Part shown: piece by piece, positions 7,434-15,436 of the stretch
How positions within the stretch are numbered: the stretch's first letter is position 1
Layout of the letters: each line of letters begins with the position of its first letter
From: Clostridium sp. CAG:768
Lineage (GTDB): Bacteria > Cyanobacteriota > Vampirovibrionia > Gastranaerophilales > Gastranaerophilaceae
Reading direction: 5' to 3'
Assembly: GCA_000437435.1 (NCBI GenBank)
Contig: FR899620.1
Location: 55,481-109,547 of the forward strand
DNA length: 54,067 nt
Translations under genes and position numbers: made by a program
Notes under the pieces: model-generated
Told to the model about the DNA's origin: nothing
Databases searched by the model: none
Seen by the model: only the letters and a program-made list of their open reading frames with translations

Positions 7434-8837
7434 ATGTCAGAAGAAATATTACTAAATGGTAGGCACTATGACTTTAAGAATAATGGGTTTAAACTTCATA
7501 TTCCAGTTGTTGCAGATATTAAGGATCAATTAACATTAGAAATTACACAGTTTTTAGACGAACAATTTGGTACTTCGTCAAGCTATGGAACAAATGGACA
7601 AGGTCGAGTTAGCACGAATGGTACTGGAAATCTTTATAAAGTAGGAGCTGGTGGTTGTACTATAGACGGAAGTGGTATTACTGTATATGGTAAAACGGGA
7701 TCTCGCAATGAGTTAGAAAAAATTGCGAAAGAACTTGAAGCTAGATTTGGTGATAAAATTGCAGAATGTATGAAAAAGAATAATATAACATTCAGAGATA
7801 GTGATGTTTTGATGACACAACACATTACTAGTCGATTTAGTGGATACAGTGTTTATGATAGATGGGCTCCTGGTTCATCTGGTTTTCGTATTCGTTATGT
7901 TGATTATGATATAGGACATAATCCTTCCAATGCTCCAACAGCATCAATGTTCCGTACAAGCAATGGAAATTTCAAACATGTTGCAGGTATAGATTTAAAG
8001 AGTTTGAGCTCAACAGATTTAAAGTTATTATATGGAACATCAACATTACAATGTATTGATGATTTTGGTGAAATGTTTACTGGGAAGATTGTAGATGGGA
8101 AAATACCTCAGCATATATTAGATGGTTTACCACAAGAATTTCTAGAACGAAATCCAAATTTACTTAGTACATTGGAACAGAGAATAAACAAAGGAACGAG
8201 TAAGTTTGTAGCTGGAATGTTTAATGATATTGTTAAAAAAGGTAATAATTCCCTGTTACTAGGTAGCGCAGAGCCTTGGCTAACAACATTAGCTCCTGAA
8301 AGATTAGATGATGCATTAAAATATTTAAAAGAGGCAGATGAGGACGTTTATAATCAGTTTAAACAAATGTTGCCAGATATTCAAAGGAAAATTCCCGCAT
8401 TTTCTGTTCTTAATAATACAAAAATGCTTGGGCAATTAAACCAACAAATAAAACCACAAGCTAAACCTATTGTTCAAAACCCAACATCTTGGATTGATGA
8501 TGTGGTAGCAAAATGGAAAGCAAATATAAAAACACCAAATCCAACATCTAGTATTGTATCATTGCAAACACCTTCTGCACATCAGCAGATACTTGGATTT
8601 AATAAGCCAACTGGATATACGCAAATTGCTAATGTTGATATTGATAAAGTCTTTTCAACATTAACTCATGGAGAAGCTCAACCAAGAGTGGTTAAACCAA
8701 CAACTCCAGTTTTAGAAGACGTTATCTCAGCTGCTTTAAAGAAAGTTAATAAAACACCTGTTGTAAAAGCTACTGCTCCGGGAAGTCAAAATATCTCTAA
8801 AATTATATGTACGGCACTCAAACATATTAAAATATAA
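7434..8837 (+). CDS. 467-aa protein of unknown function
   Basis: I do not recognise a family. The first ~90 residues are Gly/Ser/Thr-rich (SSSYGTNGQGRVSTNGTGNL, VGAGGCTIDGSGITVYG). A mixed globular part follows to about residue 330. The last ~130 residues are Pro/Thr/Gln-rich linkers containing repeated short helices (IDDVVAKWKANIK, LEDVISAALKKVNK, ISKIICTALKHIK). There is no signal peptide or membrane segment. AAAGGA lies upstream of the ATG. It is a single gene, followed by a perfect 12-base hairpin terminator. The three similar C-terminal helices could be short binding motifs in a disordered tail; this is inference. Confidence 0.6.
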   Translation: MSEEILLNGRHYDFKNNGFKLHIPVVADIKDQLTLEITQFLDEQFGTSSSYGTNGQGRVSTNGTGNLYKVGAGGCTIDGSGITVYGKTGSRNELEKIAKELEARFGDKIAECMKKNNITFRDSDVLMTQHITSRFSGYSVYDRWAPGSSGFRIRYVDYDIGHNPSNAPTASMFRTSNGNFKHVAGIDLKSLSSTDLKLLYGTSTLQCIDDFGEMFTGKIVDGKIPQHILDGLPQEFLERNPNLLSTLEQRINKGTSKFVAGMFNDIVKKGNNSLLLGSAEPWLTTLAPERLDDALKYLKEADEDVYNQFKQMLPDIQRKIPAFSVLNNTKMLGQLNQQIKPQAKPIVQNPTSWIDDVVAKWKANIKTPNPTSSIVSLQTPSAHQQILGFNKPTGYTQIANVDIDKVFSTLTHGEAQPRVVKPTTPVLEDVISAALKKVNKTPVVKATAPGSQNISKIICTALKHIKI

Positions 8838-8900
8838 ATATTTAAAATTTTTAGCAAATTGTTTAATTATAAGACTTTGTAATTTTAGTAAGAAGGTAAT

Positions 8901-8934
8901 AAAACAGACGATAACAAAAGTCATCGTCTGTTTT
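8901..8934. terminator. 12-bp perfect hairpin with A/T flanks
   Basis: AAAACAGACGAT (8901-8912) pairs perfectly with ATCGTCTGTTTT (8923-8934). The T4 end on the plus strand fits termination of the 467-residue gene; the mirror end could serve minus-strand transcripts. Confidence 0.75.
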
Positions 8935-8935
8935 A

Positions 8936-9100
8936 TGGTGTCGATGGCGGGACCGTCTTGGTCGCTCGCATTTAACGGCAATTTCGTGTTTTGTTTTCTG
9001 TGATTTCATCACATCAAACAAAAGCACTCCAGCCTCAGCTCGCTCCCGCTTGAACCTGTACAAGGCTTCGCCTTGTGGGGTTCTGCGTCCTCTTATCACC
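8936..9100. repeat. GC-richer structured element next to tRNA-Leu
   Basis: This ~165-base stretch is clearly richer in G+C than its surroundings and packed with small hairpins: GACC/GGTC near 8951, TGTGAT/ATCACA at 8999-9013, and ACAAGG/CCTTGT near 9060-9074. It begins with GTGTCGATGG, like the tRNA-Leu 5' end but in the opposite orientation. A minus-strand reading frame crosses it without a ribosome binding site. It looks like a dispersed extragenic repeat rather than a gene; copies elsewhere cannot be checked here. Confidence 0.5.
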
Positions 9101-9103
9101 AAT

Positions 9104-9131
9104 AAAAAAGAGCCCCAAAGGACTCTTTTTT
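9104..9131 (-). terminator. Terminator of tRNA-Leu
   Basis: Read on the minus strand, AAAAAAGAGTCC faces GGGGCTCTTTTTT, a stem ending in six T directly downstream of the tRNA 3' end. Confidence 0.85.
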
Positions 9132-9133
9132 AT

Positions 9134-9214
9134 TGTCGACGGGGGGACTTGAACCCCCACAGCTCTCGCCACATGCACCTCAAGCATGCGTGTCTACCAT
9201 TCCACCACATCGAC
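9134..9214 (-). tRNA. tRNA-Leu (GAG)
   Basis: An 81-nucleotide tRNA. The acceptor GTCGATG pairs with CGTCGAC (one wobble). The D-arm region TGGTGGAATGG-TAGACACGC is class II leucine-like. The anticodon stem CATGC/GCATG encloses loop TTGAGGT with anticodon GAG. A short variable arm and the T-arm GGGGG-TTCAAGT-CCCCC follow. The discriminator is A and no CCA is encoded. A terminator follows immediately. Confidence 0.95.
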
Positions 9215-9230
9215 ACAAAAAATTATTAAG

Positions 9231-9582
9231 TTTTCACGGAACATGTTATATCGTTTGTGGTGGATGTGCTTCGCACCCTCTCCTCTAATGTGACATTTAG
9301 TCACATTCTCGTCGGCAGAGTACCACATCGACATAAATCTTGATTTAATTTTCACAGAACAGTTAAATCATTTGCTTTGGATGAGCTTCGCACCCTCTCT
9401 TCCAATGTGACATTTAGTCACATTCTCGTCGGCAGAGTACCACATCGACATAAACCTTGATTTAATTTTCACGGAACAGTTAAATCATATGCTTTGGATG
9501 AGCTTTGCACCTTTTTCTACAATATGCCATTTAGTCATATTTCCTTCGGTAGAGCACCTCATCAACATAAGCCTTGATTTAA
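9231..9582. repeat. Three tandem ~117-bp repeats derived from the tRNA-Leu 5' flank
   Basis: Units begin at TTTTCAC at 9231, 9349 and 9466 with spacings of 118 and 117 bases; the third ends near 9582. Each contains a GCTTC/TGCACC-like segment, a hairpin AATGTGAC-N5-GTCACATT (9287-9307 in unit 1) and a GCAGAGTACCACATCGACAT segment. Its CCACATCGACA part equals the tRNA-Leu 5' end on the opposite strand. Units 1 and 2 are close copies; unit 3 is degraded. Confidence 0.85.
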
Positions 9583-9638
9583 TTTTCAATTTGTATAATC
9601 ATACTATCATAAATAACTCGGATTGCAAAGGTGTTTTT

Positions 9639-9986
9639 ATGGATAAGAATGACTTAATTAAGCGTTGTTTGAAATTTCAAGATGCTGTAGAAACTTATCC
9701 TTTCAAAGATAAGACTTACGATGAGTATGCTGTTTTAAGGCATAAAACTAATGGCAAATGGTTTGGCTTAGTTTTTTATTTGAATAATCGTTTATGTATT
9801 AATTTAAAATGTAATCCTGTTGATTCGGCTATTTTAAGGGATGAATATAAATTTATTACACCTGCTTGGCATATGAATAAAACTCATTGGATTATGGTTG
9901 ATGTGAATAAGTCGCCTAAGGATTTACTAGATGCGTTGATTAAAGAAAGTTTTGAATTGACTGCAAATAAGCGAAAAACCAAATAA
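9639..9986 (+). CDS. MmcQ/YjbR family protein
   Basis: A 115-residue protein of the MmcQ/YjbR (DUF419) family, small cytoplasmic proteins with a CyaY-like fold and proposed DNA-binding role. Family marks are the N-terminal CLKFQDAVETYPF, WFGLVFYLNNRLCINLKCNP and the late PAWHMNKTHWIMVDVN with the C-terminal LIKESFEL. The start chosen (9639) has an AAAGGTG site. The same frame is open back to 9489, but that part overlaps the tandem repeat and is not protein-like. It is a single gene and the physiological role is unknown. Confidence 0.85.
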   Translation: MDKNDLIKRCLKFQDAVETYPFKDKTYDEYAVLRHKTNGKWFGLVFYLNNRLCINLKCNPVDSAILRDEYKFITPAWHMNKTHWIMVDVNKSPKDLLDALIKESFELTANKRKTK

Positions 9987-10007
9987 TTCTCATCTCATCT
10001 GGTATTC

Positions 10008-10041
10008 TTGAAATCAGTTTTTTACATGCAATAATATTGGT
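10008..10041 (+). promoter_or_regulatory. Promoter of uvrA, candidate leaderless
   Basis: TTGAAA (10008-10013), 16-base spacer, AATAAT (10030-10035), then exactly six bases to the ATG at 10042. No Shine-Dalgarno is present. No LexA box was recognised. Confidence 0.55.
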
Positions 10042-12879
10042 ATGTTAGATACAATTACCGTAAAGGGAGCTAAAGAGCATAATTTAAAAGATGTTTCGCT
10101 GGAATTGCCGAAAAATGAATTAATCGTTTTTACGGGAGTTTCTGGGTCTGGGAAATCTTCGCTTGCTTTTGATACTATTTTTGCTGAAGGTCAAAGACGT
10201 TATATAGAAAGTTTATCTACTTACGCAAGACAATTTCTCGGACAAATGGATAAGCCAAATGTAGATTATATTGACGGGCTTTCTCCTGCAATTTCTATTG
10301 ACCAAAAATCTACTAGCAACAACCCTCGATCTACAGTCGGAACTGTTACTGAAATTTATGATTATTTAAGACTTTTATATGCTCGTGTCGGAACTCCTTA
10401 TTGCCCTGTGTGCGGAGAAAAGATTAAACCTCAAACTATTGATGAAATTGTATCTAGTATAATGAAATTGGGAGAAGGAACAAAAATTCAAATTCTAGCT
10501 CCGATTGCAAGAGGTAAAAAAGGAGAGTTTTCGTCAACATTTGAAGAACTAAGACAAGAGGGCTTTGTTCGTGTAAAAGTTGATGGCGAAATTTTTAACC
10601 TTGACGAAGATGAAATATCTTTAGCAAAGACTAAAAAACATGATATTTCAGTAGTTGTAGATAGAATTGTAGTAAAAGAATCTGCACAATCAAGAATTGC
10701 AGATAGTGTTCAAATTGCGTTAAAAAAAGCTGATGGAATTGCAGTTGTAGACGTAATCGGTGATAAAGAAATTATATATAGTGAAAAATTAGCTTGCCCT
10801 AAGTGTAACTTGAGTTTTGAAGAACTAGCTCCGAGAATATTTTCTTTTAACGCTCCTTACGGTGCTTGCGAAAGATGTTCAGGGCTTGGTGCTGATTTTG
10901 TAATTGATCCGAATTTAATTGTACCTGACAGAAAAAAATCACTTAAAGATGGGGCAATTTATCCTTGGTCAAAGACTTCTACATCTTATTATGAAGATGT
11001 TTTGAAATCAGTTTGTCATCATTTTAATATTGATATGGATAAGCCATTTGAGGAATTATCTGAAAAAGAGCAAAAAACAATTCTTTATGGTAGTGATGAT
11101 ATTGTAAAATTTACGGTAATGCGTTTTGGTACACATCGTTATGAAACAAAATATCGAAAATTTGATGGTGTAATTCCGTTTTTGGAAAAACGATATAATG
11201 AATCTAACGGTGAATATTGGCGTGAAGAAATTGAAAAATATATGACAACTACTCCTTGTCCGGCATGTCATGGGGCAAGGCTTAAACCTTTTCCTCTTGC
11301 TGTAAGGATTAAAGATAAAAATATTTATGAATTTACATTGATGCCGATTGATGAGGCACTAGATTTTGTGTCTGATTTATATTTGGAATTGAATGAATTC
11401 CAAATGCATATCGCAAAACAAATTTTAGATGAAATAAGAGCTCGTTTAAGATTTTTGAAAGATGTTGGACTAAGTTATCTTGACTTAGCTCGTCGTGCAG
11501 GGACATTATCTGGAGGAGAAGCTCAACGAATAAGATTAGCAACCCAAATAGGCAGTGGCCTTTCAGGTGTTTTGTATGTACTTGATGAACCATCAATTGG
11601 TCTGCATCAAAGAGATAATGATAGGTTGATTAAAACACTTATAAAATTGCGAAATCTTGGAAATACATTAATTGTAGTTGAGCATGATGAAGATACAATA
11701 AGAAACGCTGACTATATTGTAGATATCGGGCCTAAGGCAGGCGTGAACGGAGGAAAAGTTATAGGCTGCGGATCTGTTCAAGATATTATAAATGCAAAAG
11801 GCTCAATTACTGGAAAATATTTGAGCGGTGAAAAATTTATCCCAATTCCAGAAAAAGTTAGAGAAGGTAACGGGAATTTTCTACACGTTAAAAATGCACA
11901 TATTAATAATTTAAAAAATATTGATGTAGATATTCCGCTAGGCAAAATTGTATGTCTTACAGGGGTCTCAGGTTCTGGAAAATCTTCTTTAATGCAGGAT
12001 TTGATATATGAATATGCAGTGCATAAGTTAAGAGGTAACAAACCAAAACCTCAAGGGGTAGATGAAATTACGGGATTTGAAAATATTGATAAAATTATTG
12101 CAATAGACCAATCTCCTATTGGTAGAACTCCAAGATCAAATCCAGCAACTTATACGGATTTATTCACACATATTAGAGATTTATATTCAAAAACAAATGA
12201 AGCAAAACTTCGCGGTTATAAACCTGGCAGGTTTAGTTTTAATGTAAAAGGCGGAAGATGTGAGGCTTGCAAAGGTGATGGTGTTATAAAAATCGAGATG
12301 AATTTCTTATCCGATGTATATGTAAAATGTGATGTATGCAAGGGAAAACGTTATAATCGTGAAACTTTAGAAGTAAAATATAAAGGAAAAACGATTTCTG
12401 ATGTGCTAGATATGAGTGTAAAAGAAGCTCTTGAATTTTTCGATAGTATTCCGTCTATCAAAAATAAACTCCAAACTTTGAATGATGTCGGACTTGATTA
12501 TATGAAACTAGGTCAAAGTGCGACAACTCTTTCTGGTGGCGAAGCCCAAAGGATTAAACTTGCTGCAGAGCTAAATAAACGTTCTACCGGTAAAACTCTT
12601 TACTTGCTTGATGAACCGTCAGTAGGGCTTCATTGGTATGATTTAGATAAACTTATAAAAATCTTGCAACAATTGGCTGATCAGGGAAATACAATTTTAG
12701 TTATTGAACATAATCTCGATTTTATAAAAGTTGCAGATCATATAATTGATTTAGGTCCTGAAGGAGGTATTGGCGGTGGAGAAGTGATTGCTCAAGGTAC
12801 ACCTTTAGAAGTATCTAAATGCAAAAAGTCATATACTGGTCAATATTTAAAACCTATTTTGGAAAATTCTGCAAAGTAA
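10042..12879 (+). CDS. uvrA: Excinuclease ABC subunit A
   Basis: A 945-residue damage-recognition ATPase of nucleotide excision repair, full length. It has two ABC ATPase halves: Walker A GVSGSGKSS near residue 32 and again near 640, and signatures LSGGEAQRIRLA and LSGGEAQRIKLA, each followed by a LDEPS Walker B. Zinc-binding cysteine pairs are visible in CPKCNLSFEE...CERCSG, CPACHG and CEACKGDG...CDVCKGKRYN. UvrB and UvrC are not nearby. It has its own promoter and may be translated from a leaderless transcript. Confidence 0.98.
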   Translation: MLDTITVKGAKEHNLKDVSLELPKNELIVFTGVSGSGKSSLAFDTIFAEGQRRYIESLSTYARQFLGQMDKPNVDYIDGLSPAISIDQKSTSNNPRSTVGTVTEIYDYLRLLYARVGTPYCPVCGEKIKPQTIDEIVSSIMKLGEGTKIQILAPIARGKKGEFSSTFEELRQEGFVRVKVDGEIFNLDEDEISLAKTKKHDISVVVDRIVVKESAQSRIADSVQIALKKADGIAVVDVIGDKEIIYSEKLACPKCNLSFEELAPRIFSFNAPYGACERCSGLGADFVIDPNLIVPDRKKSLKDGAIYPWSKTSTSYYEDVLKSVCHHFNIDMDKPFEELSEKEQKTILYGSDDIVKFTVMRFGTHRYETKYRKFDGVIPFLEKRYNESNGEYWREEIEKYMTTTPCPACHGARLKPFPLAVRIKDKNIYEFTLMPIDEALDFVSDLYLELNEFQMHIAKQILDEIRARLRFLKDVGLSYLDLARRAGTLSGGEAQRIRLATQIGSGLSGVLYVLDEPSIGLHQRDNDRLIKTLIKLRNLGNTLIVVEHDEDTIRNADYIVDIGPKAGVNGGKVIGCGSVQDIINAKGSITGKYLSGEKFIPIPEKVREGNGNFLHVKNAHINNLKNIDVDIPLGKIVCLTGVSGSGKSSLMQDLIYEYAVHKLRGNKPKPQGVDEITGFENIDKIIAIDQSPIGRTPRSNPATYTDLFTHIRDLYSKTNEAKLRGYKPGRFSFNVKGGRCEACKGDGVIKIEMNFLSDVYVKCDVCKGKRYNRETLEVKYKGKTISDVLDMSVKEALEFFDSIPSIKNKLQTLNDVGLDYMKLGQSATTLSGGEAQRIKLAAELNKRSTGKTLYLLDEPSVGLHWYDLDKLIKILQQLADQGNTILVIEHNLDFIKVADHIIDLGPEGGIGGGEVIAQGTPLEVSKCKKSYTGQYLKPILENSAK

Positions 12880-12912
12880 AAAATCATTAATAATAAAGAA
12901 AGTTGGTTAAAA

Positions 12913-13548
12913 ATGCGTAAAATATTTTTATATACTATATTGATTTTATGTATGATTACTCAGCCTGTTTGGGCTAAAGCTATTGCTGTTCAAGCATTAG
13001 ATGATTTTTCTACCGAAAATCCTTCTTCTACTATGCGCATAAAAGTTCTTGAAGATGTTGTGATAAATGAAGAAACCACTCTTGCTTCTGGTTGCGTTGT
13101 AGAGGGTAAAATAGTTGATGTTGTAAGCCCTAAAAGACTAAAAAGGAATGCATCTTTTACTTTTGTTCCATTGAATTATACAGATTTGAACGGAAAGACA
13201 TATGATGTAAAAGGTTATTATCCGGCTAAGTACACAACAAAATTAAATAAAGGGGAATTAGCCAAAACTGCAGCTCTTGGAGTCGGTAGCTTTTTTGTAA
13301 AAGGTCTTTCTTTAGGGTACAGTGCAATTGAAGGTGCTGTTAAAAATGAAAAGGATAATCGTTTTAAGTCAAGTGTAAATTCTGTATATGAAGATTCCCC
13401 ATTTTCATATGTTGAAAAGGGTGGCGAAATTGTAATTCAGAAAGAGCAAAATTTCTTTCTTAATTTTAAAGTAAAAGATGATGTTGAAAATGAAGAAAAT
13501 TTGCCAAATTATAATTATGTAGAACTTGATTCTAAAACCGAAAATTAA
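12913..13548 (+). CDS. Exported protein, paralogue of the next gene
   Basis: 211 residues with a clear signal peptide (Lys/Arg start, hydrophobic stretch, cleavage near WAKA at 21-24). The mature part (VQALDDFSTENPSSTMRIKVLEDVVINEETTLASGCVVEGKIVDV...FTFVPLNYTDLNGKTYDVKGYYPAKY) aligns with the following gene: both have VQxLxDFS, a KVL segment, a G-x-I-x-DV strand, F-x-F-x-P and YDxKGxYPAK. The function is unknown; the beta-rich pattern suggests an envelope protein. It follows uvrA by 33 bases with an AAAGAAAG-type site, so read-through from uvrA is possible. Confidence 0.7.
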   Translation: MRKIFLYTILILCMITQPVWAKAIAVQALDDFSTENPSSTMRIKVLEDVVINEETTLASGCVVEGKIVDVVSPKRLKRNASFTFVPLNYTDLNGKTYDVKGYYPAKYTTKLNKGELAKTAALGVGSFFVKGLSLGYSAIEGAVKNEKDNRFKSSVNSVYEDSPFSYVEKGGEIVIQKEQNFFLNFKVKDDVENEENLPNYNYVELDSKTEN

Positions 13549-13573
13549 CTTATATAACCTATATATAAGAGAA

Positions 13574-13602
13574 TTGACGGAATTTTAAAAGTATGTTATT
13601 AT
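13574..13602 (+). promoter_or_regulatory. Promoter of second exported paralogue
   Basis: TTGACG (13574-13579), 17-base spacer, TATTAT (13597-13602) with TG one base upstream (extended -10), then AATGGAG before the ATG at 13630. A consensus-like sigma-70 promoter, so this gene and the TPR gene can be expressed separately from uvrA. Confidence 0.7.
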
Positions 13603-13629
13603 CCTCTTATAACAAATGGAGATATATTA

Positions 13630-14262
13630 ATGAAAAAGATATTATTTGGAATTGCATTATTAATGGGTTTGACAACAGTACCTGCATTGGCTAAAACTGC
13701 ACCTGTACAAACTTTGCAAGATTTTTCTATTGCAAAACCTTCTCAGACTTTGCTTGTTAAAGTTTTATCCAATATTCAATTAAATAAAGATGTAATGTTG
13801 CATGAAGGTTATTATGTTCTTGGTCAAATAATGGATGTTTCTAATTCTACATTTGTTTTTATGCCTATTAAATACCAAAATTTTCATAATGAAGTTTATG
13901 ATATAAAAGGTAATTATCCTGCTAAATTTGTGGAAATGATTGATTCTTCTAGCAGAACCCCTGCTCAAGGTTTAATACCTAAAGATTCAAAATTTTTACT
14001 AGATTTTGTAATGGTTGAAGAAGCTCCAAATAATGAAATTGGTGCAAAATATCAAAATGTTCAAACTCCGGAAAGTGGAATTTCTTCTTTAGTTAATAAG
14101 TCAGATCCGGTTATTTATGACGGTTCTATTCCTCAAACAATGAAAGATTTTCCAGGAATAAAGTTGAATTCTTTTGATAATGGTAGTAACTTTAATATTC
14201 CCAGAAAATTAATTATTCCGGTTGAAAAAAAAGATAATAATATAAATTCATTAAAACAATAA
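13630..14262 (+). CDS. Exported protein, paralogue of the preceding gene
   Basis: 210 residues with a signal peptide (MKKILFGIALLMGLTTVPALA, cleavage near residue 21). The first ~90 mature residues mirror the upstream paralogue (VQTLQDFSIAKPSQTLLVKVL, FVFMPIKYQN, YDIKGNYPAKF). The second half differs and is Pro/Asn-rich, ending KKDNNINSLKQ. No catalytic motif is seen. It is likely periplasmic or surface-attached; function unknown. It is followed after 20 bases by the membrane-anchored TPR protein, which suggests a shared envelope role. Confidence 0.7.
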   Translation: MKKILFGIALLMGLTTVPALAKTAPVQTLQDFSIAKPSQTLLVKVLSNIQLNKDVMLHEGYYVLGQIMDVSNSTFVFMPIKYQNFHNEVYDIKGNYPAKFVEMIDSSSRTPAQGLIPKDSKFLLDFVMVEEAPNNEIGAKYQNVQTPESGISSLVNKSDPVIYDGSIPQTMKDFPGIKLNSFDNGSNFNIPRKLIIPVEKKDNNINSLKQ

Positions 14263-14282
14263 TTTATTATTGAAAGGGCTTT

Positions 14283-15377
14283 ATGTTTAGAATAAAAAAA
14301 AGCTTTGTTTTAATTGCAATTATAATTTTTATTCTTTTAACTTTGTGTGTCCAAACAATTCCTAAAATGCAGTATTATTCCAAGATGCGGCAAAGTAATT
14401 TAGTAGAATTGGAAGCTTTGGTAAAAGAATATCCCAATTATCCGGAAGCATATATATTATTAGGAGAAAAATATGGGAAATCTATTCCAGAAAAGGCTGC
14501 ATTTAATTATAAAAAAGCTGTAGAGATTGTAAACAACAAGAAATTTGAAGCAGCTATGGATGAATATATCGCTGCAGCTTATTTGAAAAATGGAAATGTA
14601 GTTGAAGCTGTTGAATATTATTCAAATCCAATTCTTATAAAGAATAATTTAACAACAAATATTTTATTGGCTAATATTTTACAGACAATTGGCAGGTATG
14701 ATGAAGCAATATATGTTTTAGATTCTTTTGAAAAAAATGATTTTTGGTCGTTAGCTAGTGCAGAGCCTGATATGTTTTCTCGCATGCGTTTGGAATTTTG
14801 GTATAATATTTTATCATCATTTGATGATGGATCATATGCAAAAAATATGATTTTACATGCTAAAGCTATTGTCTATTATGAAAAAGGTGATTATGAGAAC
14901 GCTTTATATTGTTTGAATGAATTATTAAAAAATTCAAATAATATCCCTGTTTCTTTATTTTTAAGAATATATACCGCAATGGGAGATTTGAAAAATGCAG
15001 AGAAATATTATAAAATTTTGAATAAATATGAAAGATCTCAAAATTTTATGGATAACTATTCCAAAGCTTTATATTATATGGCTCTAAAAGATTATAAAAA
15101 ATCAGAAAATATTTTTAGAGACATGAGTAATATTTCTAATAAAGATCTAGATTCTGACAGGATATCAAAAGTATTATATGGTTTTTATGGTTTAGGAGCT
15201 TTAAACATAGAAAAAGCTAATTATAAGGAAGCAATAAAATATTTTCAAAAAGTTTTAGAGTATAGACCATATTACTATAATGCTGTTGTTAAATTAGCTG
15301 AGTGTTATAAAAAGACAAATGATTTAAAAAATTATAACAAGTATAATTTGAAAATAAAGGCATTATTAACATATTGA
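14283..15377 (+). CDS. Membrane-anchored TPR protein
   Basis: 364 residues. An N-terminal membrane segment (residues ~8-26) places the rest outside the cytoplasm. Repeated TPR-like helical pairs follow, for example EAYILLGEKYGKSIPEKAAFNYKKA, YDEAIYVLDSFEK, KAIVYYEKGDYENALYCLNEL, YKEAIKYFQKVLEYRPYYYNA and VKLAECYKKTNDLKNYNKY. TPRs usually scaffold protein complexes. It has an AAAGGG site and ends in a strong terminator. Its partner is unknown; the adjacent exported paralogues are candidates. Confidence 0.8.
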   Translation: MFRIKKSFVLIAIIIFILLTLCVQTIPKMQYYSKMRQSNLVELEALVKEYPNYPEAYILLGEKYGKSIPEKAAFNYKKAVEIVNNKKFEAAMDEYIAAAYLKNGNVVEAVEYYSNPILIKNNLTTNILLANILQTIGRYDEAIYVLDSFEKNDFWSLASAEPDMFSRMRLEFWYNILSSFDDGSYAKNMILHAKAIVYYEKGDYENALYCLNELLKNSNNIPVSLFLRIYTAMGDLKNAEKYYKILNKYERSQNFMDNYSKALYYMALKDYKKSENIFRDMSNISNKDLDSDRISKVLYGFYGLGALNIEKANYKEAIKYFQKVLEYRPYYYNAVVKLAECYKKTNDLKNYNKYNLKIKALLTY

Positions 15378-15409
15378 AAAAGACCGATAAATATTTATCG
15401 GTCTTTTTT
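15377..15409. terminator. Bidirectional terminator between TPR gene and tsf
   Basis: AAAAGACCGATAAA faces TTTATCGGTCTTTT with T-runs on both strands. It lies between the convergent TPR and tsf genes. Confidence 0.9.
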
Positions 15410-15436
15410 ATATTTTATATTAAGAAATTAAAGTAA

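Noticed and set aside
8863..9102. 79-codon minus-strand ORF beside tRNA-Leu
   Set aside because: It runs through several hairpins, has no ribosome binding site and looks like translated repeat sequence.
9231..9582. CRISPR array
   Set aside because: Only three long ~117-base units with no spacer variation and no cas genes; they are tandem duplications.
9489..9638. N-terminal extension of the YjbR/MmcQ protein
   Set aside because: The extra 50 codons lie in the tandem repeat and have no ribosome site; the family starts at the ATG at 9639.
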